A stretch of 64,000 nt of DNA from Puniceicoccaceae bacterium 5H (GTDB taxonomy: Bacteria > Verrucomicrobiota > Verrucomicrobiia > Opitutales > Oceanipulchritudinaceae), in assembly GCA_009772895.1 (NCBI GenBank), contig WOUP01000008.1, positions 81,108-145,107 of the forward strand, read 5' to 3'. The notes under the pieces are model-generated. The model searched no databases. It was given only the letters and a program-made list of their open reading frames with translations, and had not been told where the DNA came from. Position numbers and translations under genes: made by a program. Positions 1 to 10,600 of the stretch are shown in pieces. Positions within the stretch are counted from its first letter, which is position 1; each line of letters starts with the position of its first letter.

Positions 1-717
1 TGGCCGCTGCCGCCCAGCCGCATCCGGCGCTGGATCCTCGGCTTCGTTGTCTCCATGCGCCACAGCCTCGCCCACTTGCGACAGGCGCAAGACCTGCAGG
101 ACACGGAAAACCTGGTGCACGAAGCGCACAAACTAGCCGGTGCCAGCGGTTACCTGCACGCGGACGACATGGCCGCCACGGCCCGCCGACTCGAGGAAAT
201 CGCCAAAGATGCGTCTCAGCAGGAGACCGAGACATTGATCCATCAACTGGAGCGTCAGGAAAAACACGTGCACGAAGCCCTGCGGCATCCGGATTTTCTT
301 TACCACCTGCGCACCATCCTGCCGCTCAAGGTGACCTGCCTGCCCGACAGTGCCTTTGCCGAGGACGTGCTGCGTGGTCAGGTCGAACAACTGGGCTGGT
401 CCGTCAAGCTCTGGGAAAAGGGCCGTCCCGCGGCCTCGACCCTCATTCTGGCGCTCGCCGCTGACTTGCCGAGGATCAAGCAGCAACTCGAAGCCGACAC
501 CGCCTGGCACTTGCTGCTCTGGCCGGGAGACGATGCCGATCGCGCGGATGACGAAGAGGAAATGGATTGGCCGGCGGCCTGGACGCTGACGATCTTTACC
601 GAAGCACCCGCCTCGGCCGCCGACTTGCGCAACCAACTGGAGCGGGCCTGGAAGGAGCATCCGCTGCCGCCGGAGGCCGAGGAAGACGCCCGCGCCGATG
701 CCGCCATCGGGAATTAA
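1..717 (+). CDS. Hpt-domain protein, 5' end outside window
   Basis: The reading frame is open from the left edge, so the true start lies upstream; the first internal ATG is at 55. Near the N-terminus of the visible part is the phosphotransfer (Hpt) signature HKLAGASGYL, whose histidine accepts phosphate from a response-regulator receiver in multistep phosphorelays. A charged helical stretch follows, as expected for the Hpt four-helix bundle. The remaining ~140 residues are acidic and match no family I recognise. Hpt domains are often the C-terminal part of hybrid kinases or receiver proteins, so this may be the tail of a larger signalling protein. The Hpt motif is seen directly; the partner is unknown. 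Confidence 0.7.
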   Translation, partial: WPLPPSRIRRWILGFVVSMRHSLAHLRQAQDLQDTENLVHEAHKLAGASGYLHADDMAATARRLEEIAKDASQQETETLIHQLERQEKHVHEALRHPDFLYHLRTILPLKVTCLPDSAFAEDVLRGQVEQLGWSVKLWEKGRPAASTLILALAADLPRIKQQLEADTAWHLLLWPGDDADRADDEEEMDWPAAWTLTIFTEAPASAADLRNQLERAWKEHPLPPEAEEDARADAAIGN

Positions 718-774
718 GCGGCAACGCAGGCTTTTTTATTTTCTCCGCGCGGTAAGCCGTGCTTAGATACGCAA

Positions 775-2226
<1,452 letters not shown>

Positions 2227-2285
2227 GGGACCAGGCAGACGCCCATCATCAACGAACGCAGCCTCCCCCCGGCGTTTCTTCTCTC

Positions 2286-2314
2286 GAGGAAATAAGGCAG
2301 TTGCCTTATTCCTC
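2286..2314. terminator. Hairpin between convergent ffh and ruvC
   Basis: GAGGAAATAAGGCA pairs with TGCCTTATTCCTC across a 2-base centre, with one bulged A. It lies between the convergent ends of ffh and ruvC and overlaps the ruvC stop codon. There is no strong T tract on either side, so it may be a bidirectional transcription barrier or an mRNA-end stabiliser rather than a classical intrinsic terminator. Confidence 0.45.
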
Positions 2315-2887
2315 CACGACAAAGGTGAAGGCGTGGCAGATGGCGGCGGCAGCGGCGTCGGATTCGTCACTCGGCAGGGCGTCGGCGAGCTTGAGCAGCG
2401 CACGCACCTGGCCTTGCACCTGTTCCTTGCTGGCACGACCGAAGCCGCAGACGGCCTGCTTGATACGCAGGGGCGGGTATTCGGCAATCGAGAGGCCATG
2501 GGCGGCGACCACGCCCAGCGCCGCGCCGCGGGCGGCCCCCATGATCTGCGCGGTGCGGAAGTTTTGCACGTAGATCGTCTCCTCCGCCGCCACGGCATCC
2601 GGGCCGTGCGCATCGAGCAGCACCTTCACCTCTTTGGCGATCTCTCCCAGGCAGGCGTGAAAAGCATACTTCTGGGTCAGCTTGAGCGTGCGGCTGTAGA
2701 CGAGCGCCTTGGGCTCTCCGCGCAAGAAATCCACCACGCTCAGCCCGGTGCCCCGCAGGCTCGGGTCAATGCCTAGCACACGGCCGGTGAACTTGCGGTT
2801 TCCAACCGAGGGCAAGGTGGTGGGCCGCGATACGGCCTGACCGGCGAGCTTGGCAGCCCACATGGCGCGGGCGGATGAACGAGGCAT
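2306..2887 (-). CDS. ruvC: Crossover junction endodeoxyribonuclease RuvC
   Basis: RuvC resolves Holliday junctions by paired nicking, normally with RuvAB. The RNase H-fold acidic residues are visible: Asp41 in GIDPSLRGTG, Glu102/103 in AEETIYVQNF, and Asp174/Asp177 in SDESDAAAAAICHAF. The motif GFGRASKEQV before the last pair is also typical. The 193-residue protein carries about 33 extra residues before the first beta strand, compared with E. coli RuvC, where that strand starts near residue 3. No ATG lies closer to the domain, so the extension looks genuine. It is the last gene of a minus-strand run, 3 bases after the TauE/SafE gene. ruvA and ruvB are not in the window. Confidence 0.93.
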   Translation of the reverse strand: MPRSSARAMWAAKLAGQAVSRPTTLPSVGNRKFTGRVLGIDPSLRGTGLSVVDFLRGEPKALVYSRTLKLTQKYAFHACLGEIAKEVKVLLDAHGPDAVAAEETIYVQNFRTAQIMGAARGAALGVVAAHGLSIAEYPPLRIKQAVCGFGRASKEQVQGQVRALLKLADALPSDESDAAAAAICHAFTFVVEE

Positions 2888-2890
2888 GCG

Positions 2891-3649
2891 CTAACTCCAC
2901 AACAACTTGATGCCGGCGACAATGACGAAAAACCACACGAGGCGCTGAAACGTCTCTTGCTTGATGCGTTTGACCACCAGCGGGGCCACCAACGCCCCCA
3001 GCACGGAGAAACAGGCGAAAACCGCACTGACGCCGATCGAATCGAAGTTGATGATGCCCAGCTCGACCTGCAGCGGCACCTTGAAGATATTGATGATGAA
3101 AAACGTCCACGCGCCGGTGCCGATAAAGGCCATCTTGGGCAGCCCGATCGAGAGGTAGTAGACCTGGCCGAAGGGGCCCGCCGCGTTGGCCACCATCGTC
3201 GCCACCCCGGCGGTGGAGCCGATGATGCGGCTGAACCACCGGCTCTGCGGCACATTGTTCAGCGGATCGTGCCCGCTCTTCTGCATCCACCAGCGCCAGA
3301 CCTGCCAGACGGTCATGCCGAGGATGGTGACGCCGATGATGTTTTTGACCGCGCTGTCACTGAGGTAGTCGAAAAGCAGCCACCCCCCGAGCACGCCGAG
3401 CATCATCCACGGCACCAGGCGCCAGACGTAGTGCCACTCCGCATGCCGTCGGTAGAGCAGCACCGCGCAGATATCGCCCGCGATCAGCACCGGCAACAGC
3501 AGGCCGACGGAAGCGCGCGCGGCAAAGGCGCTGGCGAAGAGCAGCGGCGAGATATTGCCCACCCCAGGCAGCCCGCCTTTGGACAGGCCGATGAGGAAGG
3601 CCCCGATTCCGGCGAGCAGCCATTGTTGCCAAGTGAGATCCAGCATCAT
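2891..3649 (-). CDS. TauE/SafE (DUF81) family membrane permease
   Basis: This is a 252-residue polytopic membrane protein with about eight hydrophobic segments. The N-terminal LIGLSKGGLPGVG motif is typical of the sulfite exporter TauE/SafE family, which exports or imports small sulfur- or carbon-containing anions. A second-half GLSKGG-like repeat is replaced by ANAAGPFGQVYYLSIGLPK, as in many family members. The frame continues upstream without a stop, but the start is placed at ATG 3649 because that ATG overlaps the recF stop as ATGA, suggesting translational coupling. The substrate cannot be deduced; a neighbouring cysteine desulfurase is only weak support for sulfur metabolism. Confidence 0.85.
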   Translation of the reverse strand: MMLDLTWQQWLLAGIGAFLIGLSKGGLPGVGNISPLLFASAFAARASVGLLLPVLIAGDICAVLLYRRHAEWHYVWRLVPWMMLGVLGGWLLFDYLSDSAVKNIIGVTILGMTVWQVWRWWMQKSGHDPLNNVPQSRWFSRIIGSTAGVATMVANAAGPFGQVYYLSIGLPKMAFIGTGAWTFFIINIFKVPLQVELGIINFDSIGVSAVFACFSVLGALVAPLVVKRIKQETFQRLVWFFVIVAGIKLLWS

Positions 3650-4731
3650 GAAATTTGCGGTTCGAAGACGCCGCCCGCGACCTGCCAGATCTTCCAGGGA
3701 CGGCTTTGCTCGGCGCGCGGCAACTCCGTGCCCGAGGCGATGACCTGGGTATGGGGCATCAGCGCCTGCCAGAAGCCCGCCCGGCGTTTGGGGTCGAGCT
3801 CGCCCAGGATGTCGTCCGCCAGGATGACCGGCTGCACGCCCGTGCGCTCCTGAAACCACCGGGCCTGCGCCAGCCGCAGCGACAGCACCAGCCCCCGCTG
3901 TTGCCCCTCCGAGCCGTATTCGCGCGCCCGCCGATCGAACAGGCGCAGGCTGAAGTCGTCCCGGTGCGGCCCCCGCTGCGTCGACTCCATTACACGATCG
4001 CGCTCGAGGTGCTCCTTCCAGAGTTGCAGGAACGAATAGGGGTCTTCGGCGTCGACGTTGGGCAGGTAGCGCAACTCCGGCGCCTCGTCCTCCGTGGCGA
4101 TCGTTTGATAGGCCTCCGCCAGATGCTGACTCAGCTGCTGCATCGCCTGCTTGCGCAGACGCACCACCGCAGCCGCATGTTCGGCCAAGGTCGGTTCGAA
4201 GGCGGTTCGCACCGCCTCGGCCTGGCGCTCTTTCAGGCACCGGTTGCGCTCCTTCAGCGCCTGGTGGAAGCGGCGCAGGTGCTCGAGGTAGGTGGCGTCG
4301 ACCGCCGCGATGGCCAAGTCGAGAAACTGCCGCCGCGCCTGCGGTGCGCCGCGTAGCAACTGGATGTCCTGCGACGAAAAGGGCACCGTCGGGAAGCGGC
4401 CCAGCACTTCGCCCAGGCGCTTGACCTTCTCGCCGTCGAGCCACACCTGTTTGCTGCCGTGTTTGAAGGCCAGCTCCAGCTCGGTCGGCCCCAGGTTTTC
4501 GTGTTCGAGGCGGAAGAACAGCCGCGCTTCTCCGCCCCCGCTCCACCGGACGAGCGTGCGGTTCTGCGAGGTCCGAAAGCTGCGCAGGGCCGTCACCAAC
4601 GAGAGGGCCTCGAGCAGGTTGGTTTTGCCCTGCCCGTTTGGCCCGACCACGAAGGCGTCCTGCCCTTCCACAGCTACCGCCTGCAACTGTATGTTGCGGT
4701 AGTCACTGAGCCGGACCTCCAGAAATCGCAT
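3646..4731 (-). CDS. recF: DNA replication and repair protein RecF
   Basis: RecF is an SMC-like ATPase that loads RecA at gaps together with RecO and RecR. Walker A GPNGQGKT lies near residues 30-37, the ABC-type signature GSEGQQRGLVLSLRLA near the C-terminal third, and Walker B VILADDILGELD follows. The length (361 residues from ATG 4731) is normal; an in-frame TTG at 4746 would add five residues. Unlike the classical dnaA-dnaN-recF-gyrB arrangement, recF here sits between a cysteine desulfurase and a TauE/SafE permease, and its stop overlaps the permease start. Confidence 0.96.
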   Translation of the reverse strand: MRFLEVRLSDYRNIQLQAVAVEGQDAFVVGPNGQGKTNLLEALSLVTALRSFRTSQNRTLVRWSGGGEARLFFRLEHENLGPTELELAFKHGSKQVWLDGEKVKRLGEVLGRFPTVPFSSQDIQLLRGAPQARRQFLDLAIAAVDATYLEHLRRFHQALKERNRCLKERQAEAVRTAFEPTLAEHAAAVVRLRKQAMQQLSQHLAEAYQTIATEDEAPELRYLPNVDAEDPYSFLQLWKEHLERDRVMESTQRGPHRDDFSLRLFDRRAREYGSEGQQRGLVLSLRLAQARWFQERTGVQPVILADDILGELDPKRRAGFWQALMPHTQVIASGTELPRAEQSRPWKIWQVAGGVFEPQIS

Positions 4732-4782
4732 GCGGTTATTGGGCAAGAAGAACCCGCTACTGGCAACTGTGGAATCGTCGCG

Positions 4783-5934
4783 CTAGATTTCGATGACCAT
4801 CGAATCGCGGCTACGCTCCTGTTCCAGCTCGTGCCACGAAGCGATAATCGCCTCCGCCAGCGCCTGCCAATTCTCTTCCGTCGTCTCCAGGCCGCCGCTG
4901 ATGCGGATCGCGCACTCGGCCTGCGAACGCTCCACCCCCATCGCGGTGAGCACGTGGCTGACGCCGGGCTTGCCGGTGGCACAGGCCGAACCGCTGGAGA
5001 CTTCAAAGCCGCGGCGGTCCAGCTGCGCGACCCAGCGCGCGCTGCAGTGGCGGGGCAGCAGCAGCATCACCGTATTCCAGAAGCGCGGCGTCTCTTCGCC
5101 CACCACGGTCACGTCCAGTTCGGCGCGCACCCGTTCGATCATACGGTCACGACTTTGGGCCAGCGCGTCGACCTTGGCGGCTTCCAGCGCAGCCACGCGT
5201 TCCTTCAGGGCGGCGACCATGGCCAGAATGCTGGCTGTCGCCTCCGTGCCGCCCCGGTGGTCGTTTTCCTGCGCGCCGCCAAACTGCACCTTCAGGCCGC
5301 GTAAGGCAGGCGAAAGCTTGAGAAAGCCCACTCCTTTCGGCCCCCCGAACTTGTGGCCGCTGCCCGTCAGCAGATCGCACATGCCCAGGCGGTCAAAGGA
5401 CCGCTTGCCGATCCACTGGGCAGCATCGCAATGGAAGGGTACGCCCTGCTTTTGCGCCAGATCCAGCAGGATCGGCCACGGCTGCTCCACGCCGGTCTCG
5501 TTGTTGCCCGCCATGCAGCTGAGCAACACCGGGCGTGGATGGTTCTGAAAGTAGGTGCGCACCTCCGGGACCGACACATGCCCCTGCGCCCCCACTTTCA
5601 ATGCGTCCACGCGCCCCTCAAACCAGGCCTGTGCCGCATCGAGCACGCAGGGGTGTTCGATTGAGGAAATGGCCACGCGCGCCTCGGCGCCGTGATGCCG
5701 CGCGAAATGCCGAAAGATGGCGTTGTTTGCCTCGGACGCGCCGCTGGTGAAGACGATGTCTTCCGGATCGGCCTGCAGTATGTGCGCGAGTTCCTGACGC
5801 GCCTGCTCCAGCGCATTGCGGGCCCGGGCGGCCGCCCGGTAGGGGCTCGAGGGGTTATACCAGCTCGCTTCCAGCCAGGCCTCGCGGGCGGCGGCCGAAA
5901 GCGGGGTGGTGGCGTTGTGGTCGAAATACGCCAT
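4783..5934 (-). CDS. Cysteine desulfurase (NifS/IscS-like class V aminotransferase)
   Basis: This PLP enzyme removes sulfur from cysteine to supply Fe-S cluster assembly or tRNA thiolation. The PLP lysine is Lys195 in GSGHKFGGPKG. The persulfide-forming cysteine is Cys318 in SSGSACATGKPGVSH, on the flexible loop seen in group I (NifS/IscS) enzymes. The N-terminal FDHNATTPL opening is also typical. At 383 residues it is full length. No iscU, iscA, hscA or tRNA thiolase gene flanks it, so its specific sulfur acceptor is unknown. It lies 19 bases downstream of the LysM lipoprotein gene and 51 bases upstream of recF. Confidence 0.93.
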   Translation of the reverse strand: MAYFDHNATTPLSAAAREAWLEASWYNPSSPYRAAARARNALEQARQELAHILQADPEDIVFTSGASEANNAIFRHFARHHGAEARVAISSIEHPCVLDAAQAWFEGRVDALKVGAQGHVSVPEVRTYFQNHPRPVLLSCMAGNNETGVEQPWPILLDLAQKQGVPFHCDAAQWIGKRSFDRLGMCDLLTGSGHKFGGPKGVGFLKLSPALRGLKVQFGGAQENDHRGGTEATASILAMVAALKERVAALEAAKVDALAQSRDRMIERVRAELDVTVVGEETPRFWNTVMLLLPRHCSARWVAQLDRRGFEVSSGSACATGKPGVSHVLTAMGVERSQAECAIRISGGLETTEENWQALAEAIIASWHELEQERSRDSMVIEI

Positions 5935-5953
5935 GCAGCATCATGCTCCAGAC

Positions 5954-6775
5954 CTACGGGATGCGCAAATTCTGACCGACCTTCAAGCTGTTGGGGCTGG
6001 CCATGATGTCGGTGTTGGCCTCGTAGATCTCGCGCCAGCGGTTGGGCGTGCCATACATCTTGCGGCTGATACTCGAGAGGCTGTCCCCGGCCTCAACGGT
6101 ATACCGACGCGGCCCCTGGCTTTGCTGGTTCATCTGTTGCTGCTCTTCCTGTCGGCGCTCGGAAATGATGATCGGCGCCACCGGCTGCCCGGCCTGAGCG
6201 AGACGTTGCTGCGATTGCTGGAGCGCTTGATTGGTCCGGTCGAGCCGCTGTTGCAGATCCTGGAATTGCGACTGGCGCGTGACGAGTTGCTGGCGCAGGC
6301 GCTCGTTTTCCTTCTGCAGCTCATCCACCTTGGCCAGCAAGTCCAGGCGACTGGTTTCATTGTCGTAAGGCTTGCCGGGCAACTGCTTCAGGTATTCCTT
6401 CTGTGCGGTATTGATCAGCTCGGTGACCAACGCGCTTTCCTCGGAGTTCGGCTTGGCCTCTAGGTATTTCTTGAAGTGGTAGATGGCGCTCAGCGGATCG
6501 TGCACGTGGTTGAGGTAGAGCAGGCCCGACTCAAGGTGCGACTCCGGGGCGGAACGACGTGCATCGATGACGCTCAGAAACGCTGCCAGCGCCTCGTCGT
6601 TGTTGCCTTCCTTCAGCAGGCTCTGCCCGCGGCGGAACGCGCGCTCGTCCGTCTCCTGCACCTGGGTCTGCGGGCCATCGCACCCGACCATCAAAAATTG
6701 TGATCCGCCGATCAGTGCCCAAGCGAGCAGAACCCATTTCCAGCTGTGTCCCCAACGGAACTTCCGCCACATCAT
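5954..6775 (-). CDS. Lipoprotein with TPR-like, coiled-coil and LysM regions
   Basis: The protein (273 residues) begins with a basic stretch and a hydrophobic segment ending in the lipobox FLMVGC, with Cys32 as the likely lipidation site, so an envelope lipoprotein is predicted. Residues ~40-125 look like TPR-type helical repeats (RRGQSLLKEGNNDEALAAF). A Gln/Arg-rich coiled coil spans ~135-190. The C-terminus is a LysM domain (YTVEAGDSLSSISRKMYG ... LKVGQNLRIP) that binds peptidoglycan glycan strands. It may start at either of two adjacent ATGs. It probably anchors to the outer membrane and contacts the wall; a specific role is not known. Confidence 0.85.
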   Translation of the reverse strand: MMWRKFRWGHSWKWVLLAWALIGGSQFLMVGCDGPQTQVQETDERAFRRGQSLLKEGNNDEALAAFLSVIDARRSAPESHLESGLLYLNHVHDPLSAIYHFKKYLEAKPNSEESALVTELINTAQKEYLKQLPGKPYDNETSRLDLLAKVDELQKENERLRQQLVTRQSQFQDLQQRLDRTNQALQQSQQRLAQAGQPVAPIIISERRQEEQQQMNQQSQGPRRYTVEAGDSLSSISRKMYGTPNRWREIYEANTDIMASPNSLKVGQNLRIP

Positions 6776-6808
6776 GCCCGCGATCTTGGCACAAACTGAG
6801 CGCGTGGG

Positions 6809-7606
6809 CTAGCGCAAATCCTGGGAAGCACGCCGCCTTTTTTCCCGCCAGCGATGCCAGAAAAAGGGCGGGTTGAGCACGAGGTAGCGCCGCCACAAGC
6901 GCCGGGGCTCACAAAACAGGCGGAAGGCGCTCTCCAGCCCGCGCCGCTGCATCCAGCGCGGGGCCTGCGGCAGTAAACCGGCGTGAAAATCGAAGGCGGC
7001 CCCCACCCCTAGCATGGTGCCGTGCTTGAGCATGGGCTTGAGCCGCGCCATGACCTGGACCTGCCGCCCGCCACCCAGGGAAAGCCAGATCACGTCGGCC
7101 TGCTGGGCGTTGAGCCATGCCGACAGCTCTTCGTAGGTAGTCGGGCGAAAGCAGCCGCTCTCCTGCGTCGGCCCCAACGGCATGCGCAGGTGCTCGAGCT
7201 GGGCAAAATCGGGATCGACCTCCCCCACCCAATTGATCTCCGGGAAGCACGCACGGACGCCTTCGCGGGCAGCCTCGGTCGCGCCCACCAGCACGTGCCG
7301 CCGCGTCGCCAGCTCCGGGTCTTCGAGCACCATCGCCATCAGGTCGGGGCCGTAGACGCGGTCCTGGATGTCGTAGCCGTCTTCGCGCATGGCCCAGACG
7401 ATCGGCATGCCGTCCGGCGCCACGATATCCGCCTGCTTCAGCGCTTCGGCGTAGTCCGGGTTCGAGCGGGCGGTCATCACGTCCGCCACGTTAGACACCG
7501 CGACCATGCCCGGCCCTCGATGTTCGCGAATCCACGCAACGACATCGCGATAGGTACACACCGTAAACGGCACTCCAAGAATGTCGGCTCGGGGGTAGGA
7601 AGGCAC
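6809..7606 (-). CDS. WecG/TagA/CpsF family glycosyltransferase (GT26)
   Basis: The 265-residue protein has the family blocks APDGMPIVW, RVYGPDLM, VIWLSLGGGRQVQ and GVGAAFDFHAG, followed by QRRGLESAFRLFCEPRRLWRRYL. Enzymes of this family transfer N-acetylmannosamine or related sugars to lipid-linked intermediates in enterobacterial common antigen, teichoic acid or exopolysaccharide synthesis. The basic, aromatic C-terminus suits membrane association. The start is a GTG codon. It is the first gene of a run leading to the LysM lipoprotein and sits 47 bases after hrpA. The sugar and acceptor cannot be read from sequence; the O-antigen-ligase-like gene further upstream may share a pathway. Confidence 0.9.
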   Translation of the reverse strand: MPSYPRADILGVPFTVCTYRDVVAWIREHRGPGMVAVSNVADVMTARSNPDYAEALKQADIVAPDGMPIVWAMREDGYDIQDRVYGPDLMAMVLEDPELATRRHVLVGATEAAREGVRACFPEINWVGEVDPDFAQLEHLRMPLGPTQESGCFRPTTYEELSAWLNAQQADVIWLSLGGGRQVQVMARLKPMLKHGTMLGVGAAFDFHAGLLPQAPRWMQRRGLESAFRLFCEPRRLWRRYLVLNPPFFWHRWREKRRRASQDLR

Positions 7607-7653
7607 GCTGGGTAAATATTACCAAACTGTGCCAGCTGGCAAGCCCGAGGCAC

Positions 7654-10600
7654 CTATCTTGCGCCCAAAGCGCGGCGCAAGTCTTCCACGTTCTGGAAGG
7701 TGGCGGGGCGTTTCTGCTTGGCTTCGCGGCGTGCGTTCGCCACCTCAGGGTCGGCGGGAGCCGGCTGTGGACCGGGCTCGGGGTTCTCCGCGGCCTGCGC
7801 CGCCGCCACCGCCTGATCGAGAATCACGGGCGAGACTTTTTGCGCGGTCGGGATCTCTTGAGCGAAGACCTGCACGCGAAATTCCTCCAGCAGCCAGCGC
7901 AGGCGTTCGCGCTCAGGCGTCGGCTTGCGCAACTGGTCGAGCCGGTGCTCGTAGTGGGCGACGCGGCGCGCCTTTTCCGCGTCCTTCGTCGGATCCACCT
8001 TGGCCCGCTCCATCCGCCGGTAAAGGGCGGCCAGGTAACGCGGCAGGTGCGGCAAGCGGTCGACCGGAGTGTGCGACAGGAAGTCATGCGACGTCAGCCG
8101 GTCGATGCCCTCGCTAACCCACGCCGGAGCCCCGCCGGACTCCCGGACGAGGGCCGCATGCCAGCGGTAGATCTCCTCCAGCTGATCCACATACTGCTGC
8201 GGCCAGCCCCGGGTGCGTTCGCGGGCGACCTTCAGCGCCTGCTGCAGCTGCTTCGGATTCAGCGGCAGGGGCTTGGCGTCGAGGAACAAGAGTTGGTGCA
8301 GGTGCTCCCGGGCGGCAGGGGCCAGCGCCTTCACGTCGGTCGGCAAGGTCTTCTGCCGGGCGTTGAGCTTGTTCGTAGCTGCTGCGAGTTTGGACGAAAA
8401 ATCACCGCCGCCACCCGACTTCCGACCTTGCGCTGTCGGTGGGGGCTCGGCCTGCGGGATCTTGGCCAGGCGGCGCAGCTCGCGCTCGAGGTCGCGCTCC
8501 ACCCAGCCGAGATCACGCCCCAAAAGCCCCAAAGCGAACTGACGGAAGGCCGGCAGCGTAAACCTGGCCGCCTGCTCAGGCGTCTCGAACAAGCGCACGG
8601 CGACGGCCTCCTTTTCCTGCTTGAGGCCCGGATAGGCCAGCACGGGCAACTCAGACCCCTTACCCAGCGACAACTCGCGCGGCAGCTCGGGGTAGGCCTG
8701 CTCGGTCAGCTGGCTTTGCTCGTAGCGCTGGACGGCCTGACGCCAAAGCTGCTTGCGACGTCGGTTGCCACCCTGCTCCAGCTGCGCGATCGCCTTCTCC
8801 TGATATTCCTGCGCCACCTGTTGCCAGTCGCGCCCCGCGGCCACGGTCTCGCCCTTGTGGTCGACCACTTCCACGCGCGGGCGCAAGTGTTCGGGGATCG
8901 CCTCGAGGTTCCACTCGTCGGGCCAGATGCGCACGCCGTAGTCCTCCGCGATGAGGCGGGTCAGACTGCTGATCAGGCTCTCCGGCTGCGGCTGGAGGTG
9001 GCGCGTCAACGCCTTGGCCTTGTCGCCGATGGGGTGCAGCTTCACGCGGGTTTCCTTCGGCAGCGAGCGCAGGAGGTGGTGCACCTTTTCTTCGAGGTAG
9101 CCCGGCACCATCCAGTCGAGGCGAGCCGGGTCGATCGCTTCGAGGTCGGCGATCGGCACCTTCAGCGTCGCGCCGTCGACCTCCGTGCCGGGCTGGTATT
9201 GGTAAGAGAGGTCGAGCTTGGCGCCGTTCATCTCCACCTGATCCGGATAGAGGTGCGCCTCTTCCTCGCCCGCGTCTTCGAGCAGGTCCTCCTCGGTCAG
9301 CTTCAGGAAGTCCCAGATATCGTCCTGCCCCGGTTGGGCGCGCGCTTTCGCCAAGCGGCGCAGGTCGGGCACGCTGCCCACGTTTTCGATGCGCGCGGCG
9401 TAAAACTGGTAGATGCGTTCGTCGAGGGTCCAGGCCGAAGCATGACGCCGGCGGGTCTGCAGGTTTTCCACCCGTTCGCGCAGCTCCTGATTGTGCACGA
9501 AGAACGGCAGCTGCGTCTTCAGCTCGCCTTCGACGAGGGCGTTGCGGATAAAGATCTCGGTCGCCTGCGCAGGGTCGACGCGGCTGTATTGCACGCGCTT
9601 GACCGCCACCTCAAGGCCGTAGAGGCGGATGCGTTCCTTGCAGAGCACGCGCTCGCTGCTGGCCTCGTAGTAGGGCTCGGCGTATTGGCGGGAGCAGAGG
9701 TGGGCGCCGAGCTCGAGGATCCAGGATGGGTCGATCTCGGCACAAGTGCGACCATAGAGGCGGTTGGTCTCGACCCACTCCGCGCAGACGATCCACTCCG
9801 GCGTCCGGGGCTTGCCGCCCCCCTCTTTCGGCTTGGGCACGCCCTTCTTGCGCTCGGCCTTGGCGGCCTTTTTGTCGAACAGCGCGCTGCCGGGGAAGAG
9901 CATGACGGTGCGCTGATGCGGCGCCCGGTAGTGGTTGTTCTCGTCGCGGTGGGCCACGTTGCCCAACAGGCCCGTGACGAGCGCGCGGTGAATCTGGTGG
10001 TATTCGGCCGGTTTGGCGTTGGGGCGGAACTCCTTGATCTCGCGCAGGATCTGACTGAGCTGCTTGTGGATATCGCGCCACTCACGCATGCGCATGTAGT
10101 TCAGGTAGTGCTCTTTGCAGAACTTGCGCAGCTGATTCTGGGTCAACTTTTCCGTCTGGTCGTGGTAGGCGTTCCAAAGGTTGAGCAACGTGACGAAGTC
10201 CGACTTCGGCTCGACGAACTTGCGGTGTTGCTGGTCGGCTGCTTCGCGGGCATCCATCGGTCGCTCCCGCGGGTCCTGGATACTGAGGCCCGACGCCACC
10301 ACGAGCACCTCGGTCAGGCTGCCTTCCTGCTGGGCGGCCAGCAGCATGCGGCCCACGGTTGGGTCGGCCGGCAAGCGGGCGAGCTGTTTGCCCAACGGGG
10401 TCAGCTCATGCGTGCTGCCCAGGGCGCCCAGATCCTGCAGCAACTGATAGCCAGCGCGGATCGCCCGCTCCTGCGGCGGGTCGATAAAGGGAAAGTCCTC
10501 CACCTGCCCCAGCCCGAATGCCATCATGCGCAGAATGACCGCGGCCAGGTTGGCCCGCTGGATCTCCGGTGTCGCGTATTCGGGCCGGGCGGCGTAATCC

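Noticed and set aside
3650..4546. N-terminal extension of the TauE/SafE frame by ~300 residues
   Set aside because: The added part is the shadow of recF and has no membrane-protein character; the ATG overlapping the recF stop fits better.
7630..7641. 12-bp palindrome TGCCAGCTGGCA upstream of the glycosyltransferase
   Set aside because: Short and lacking a loop or partner copies; expected by chance in GC-rich DNA.
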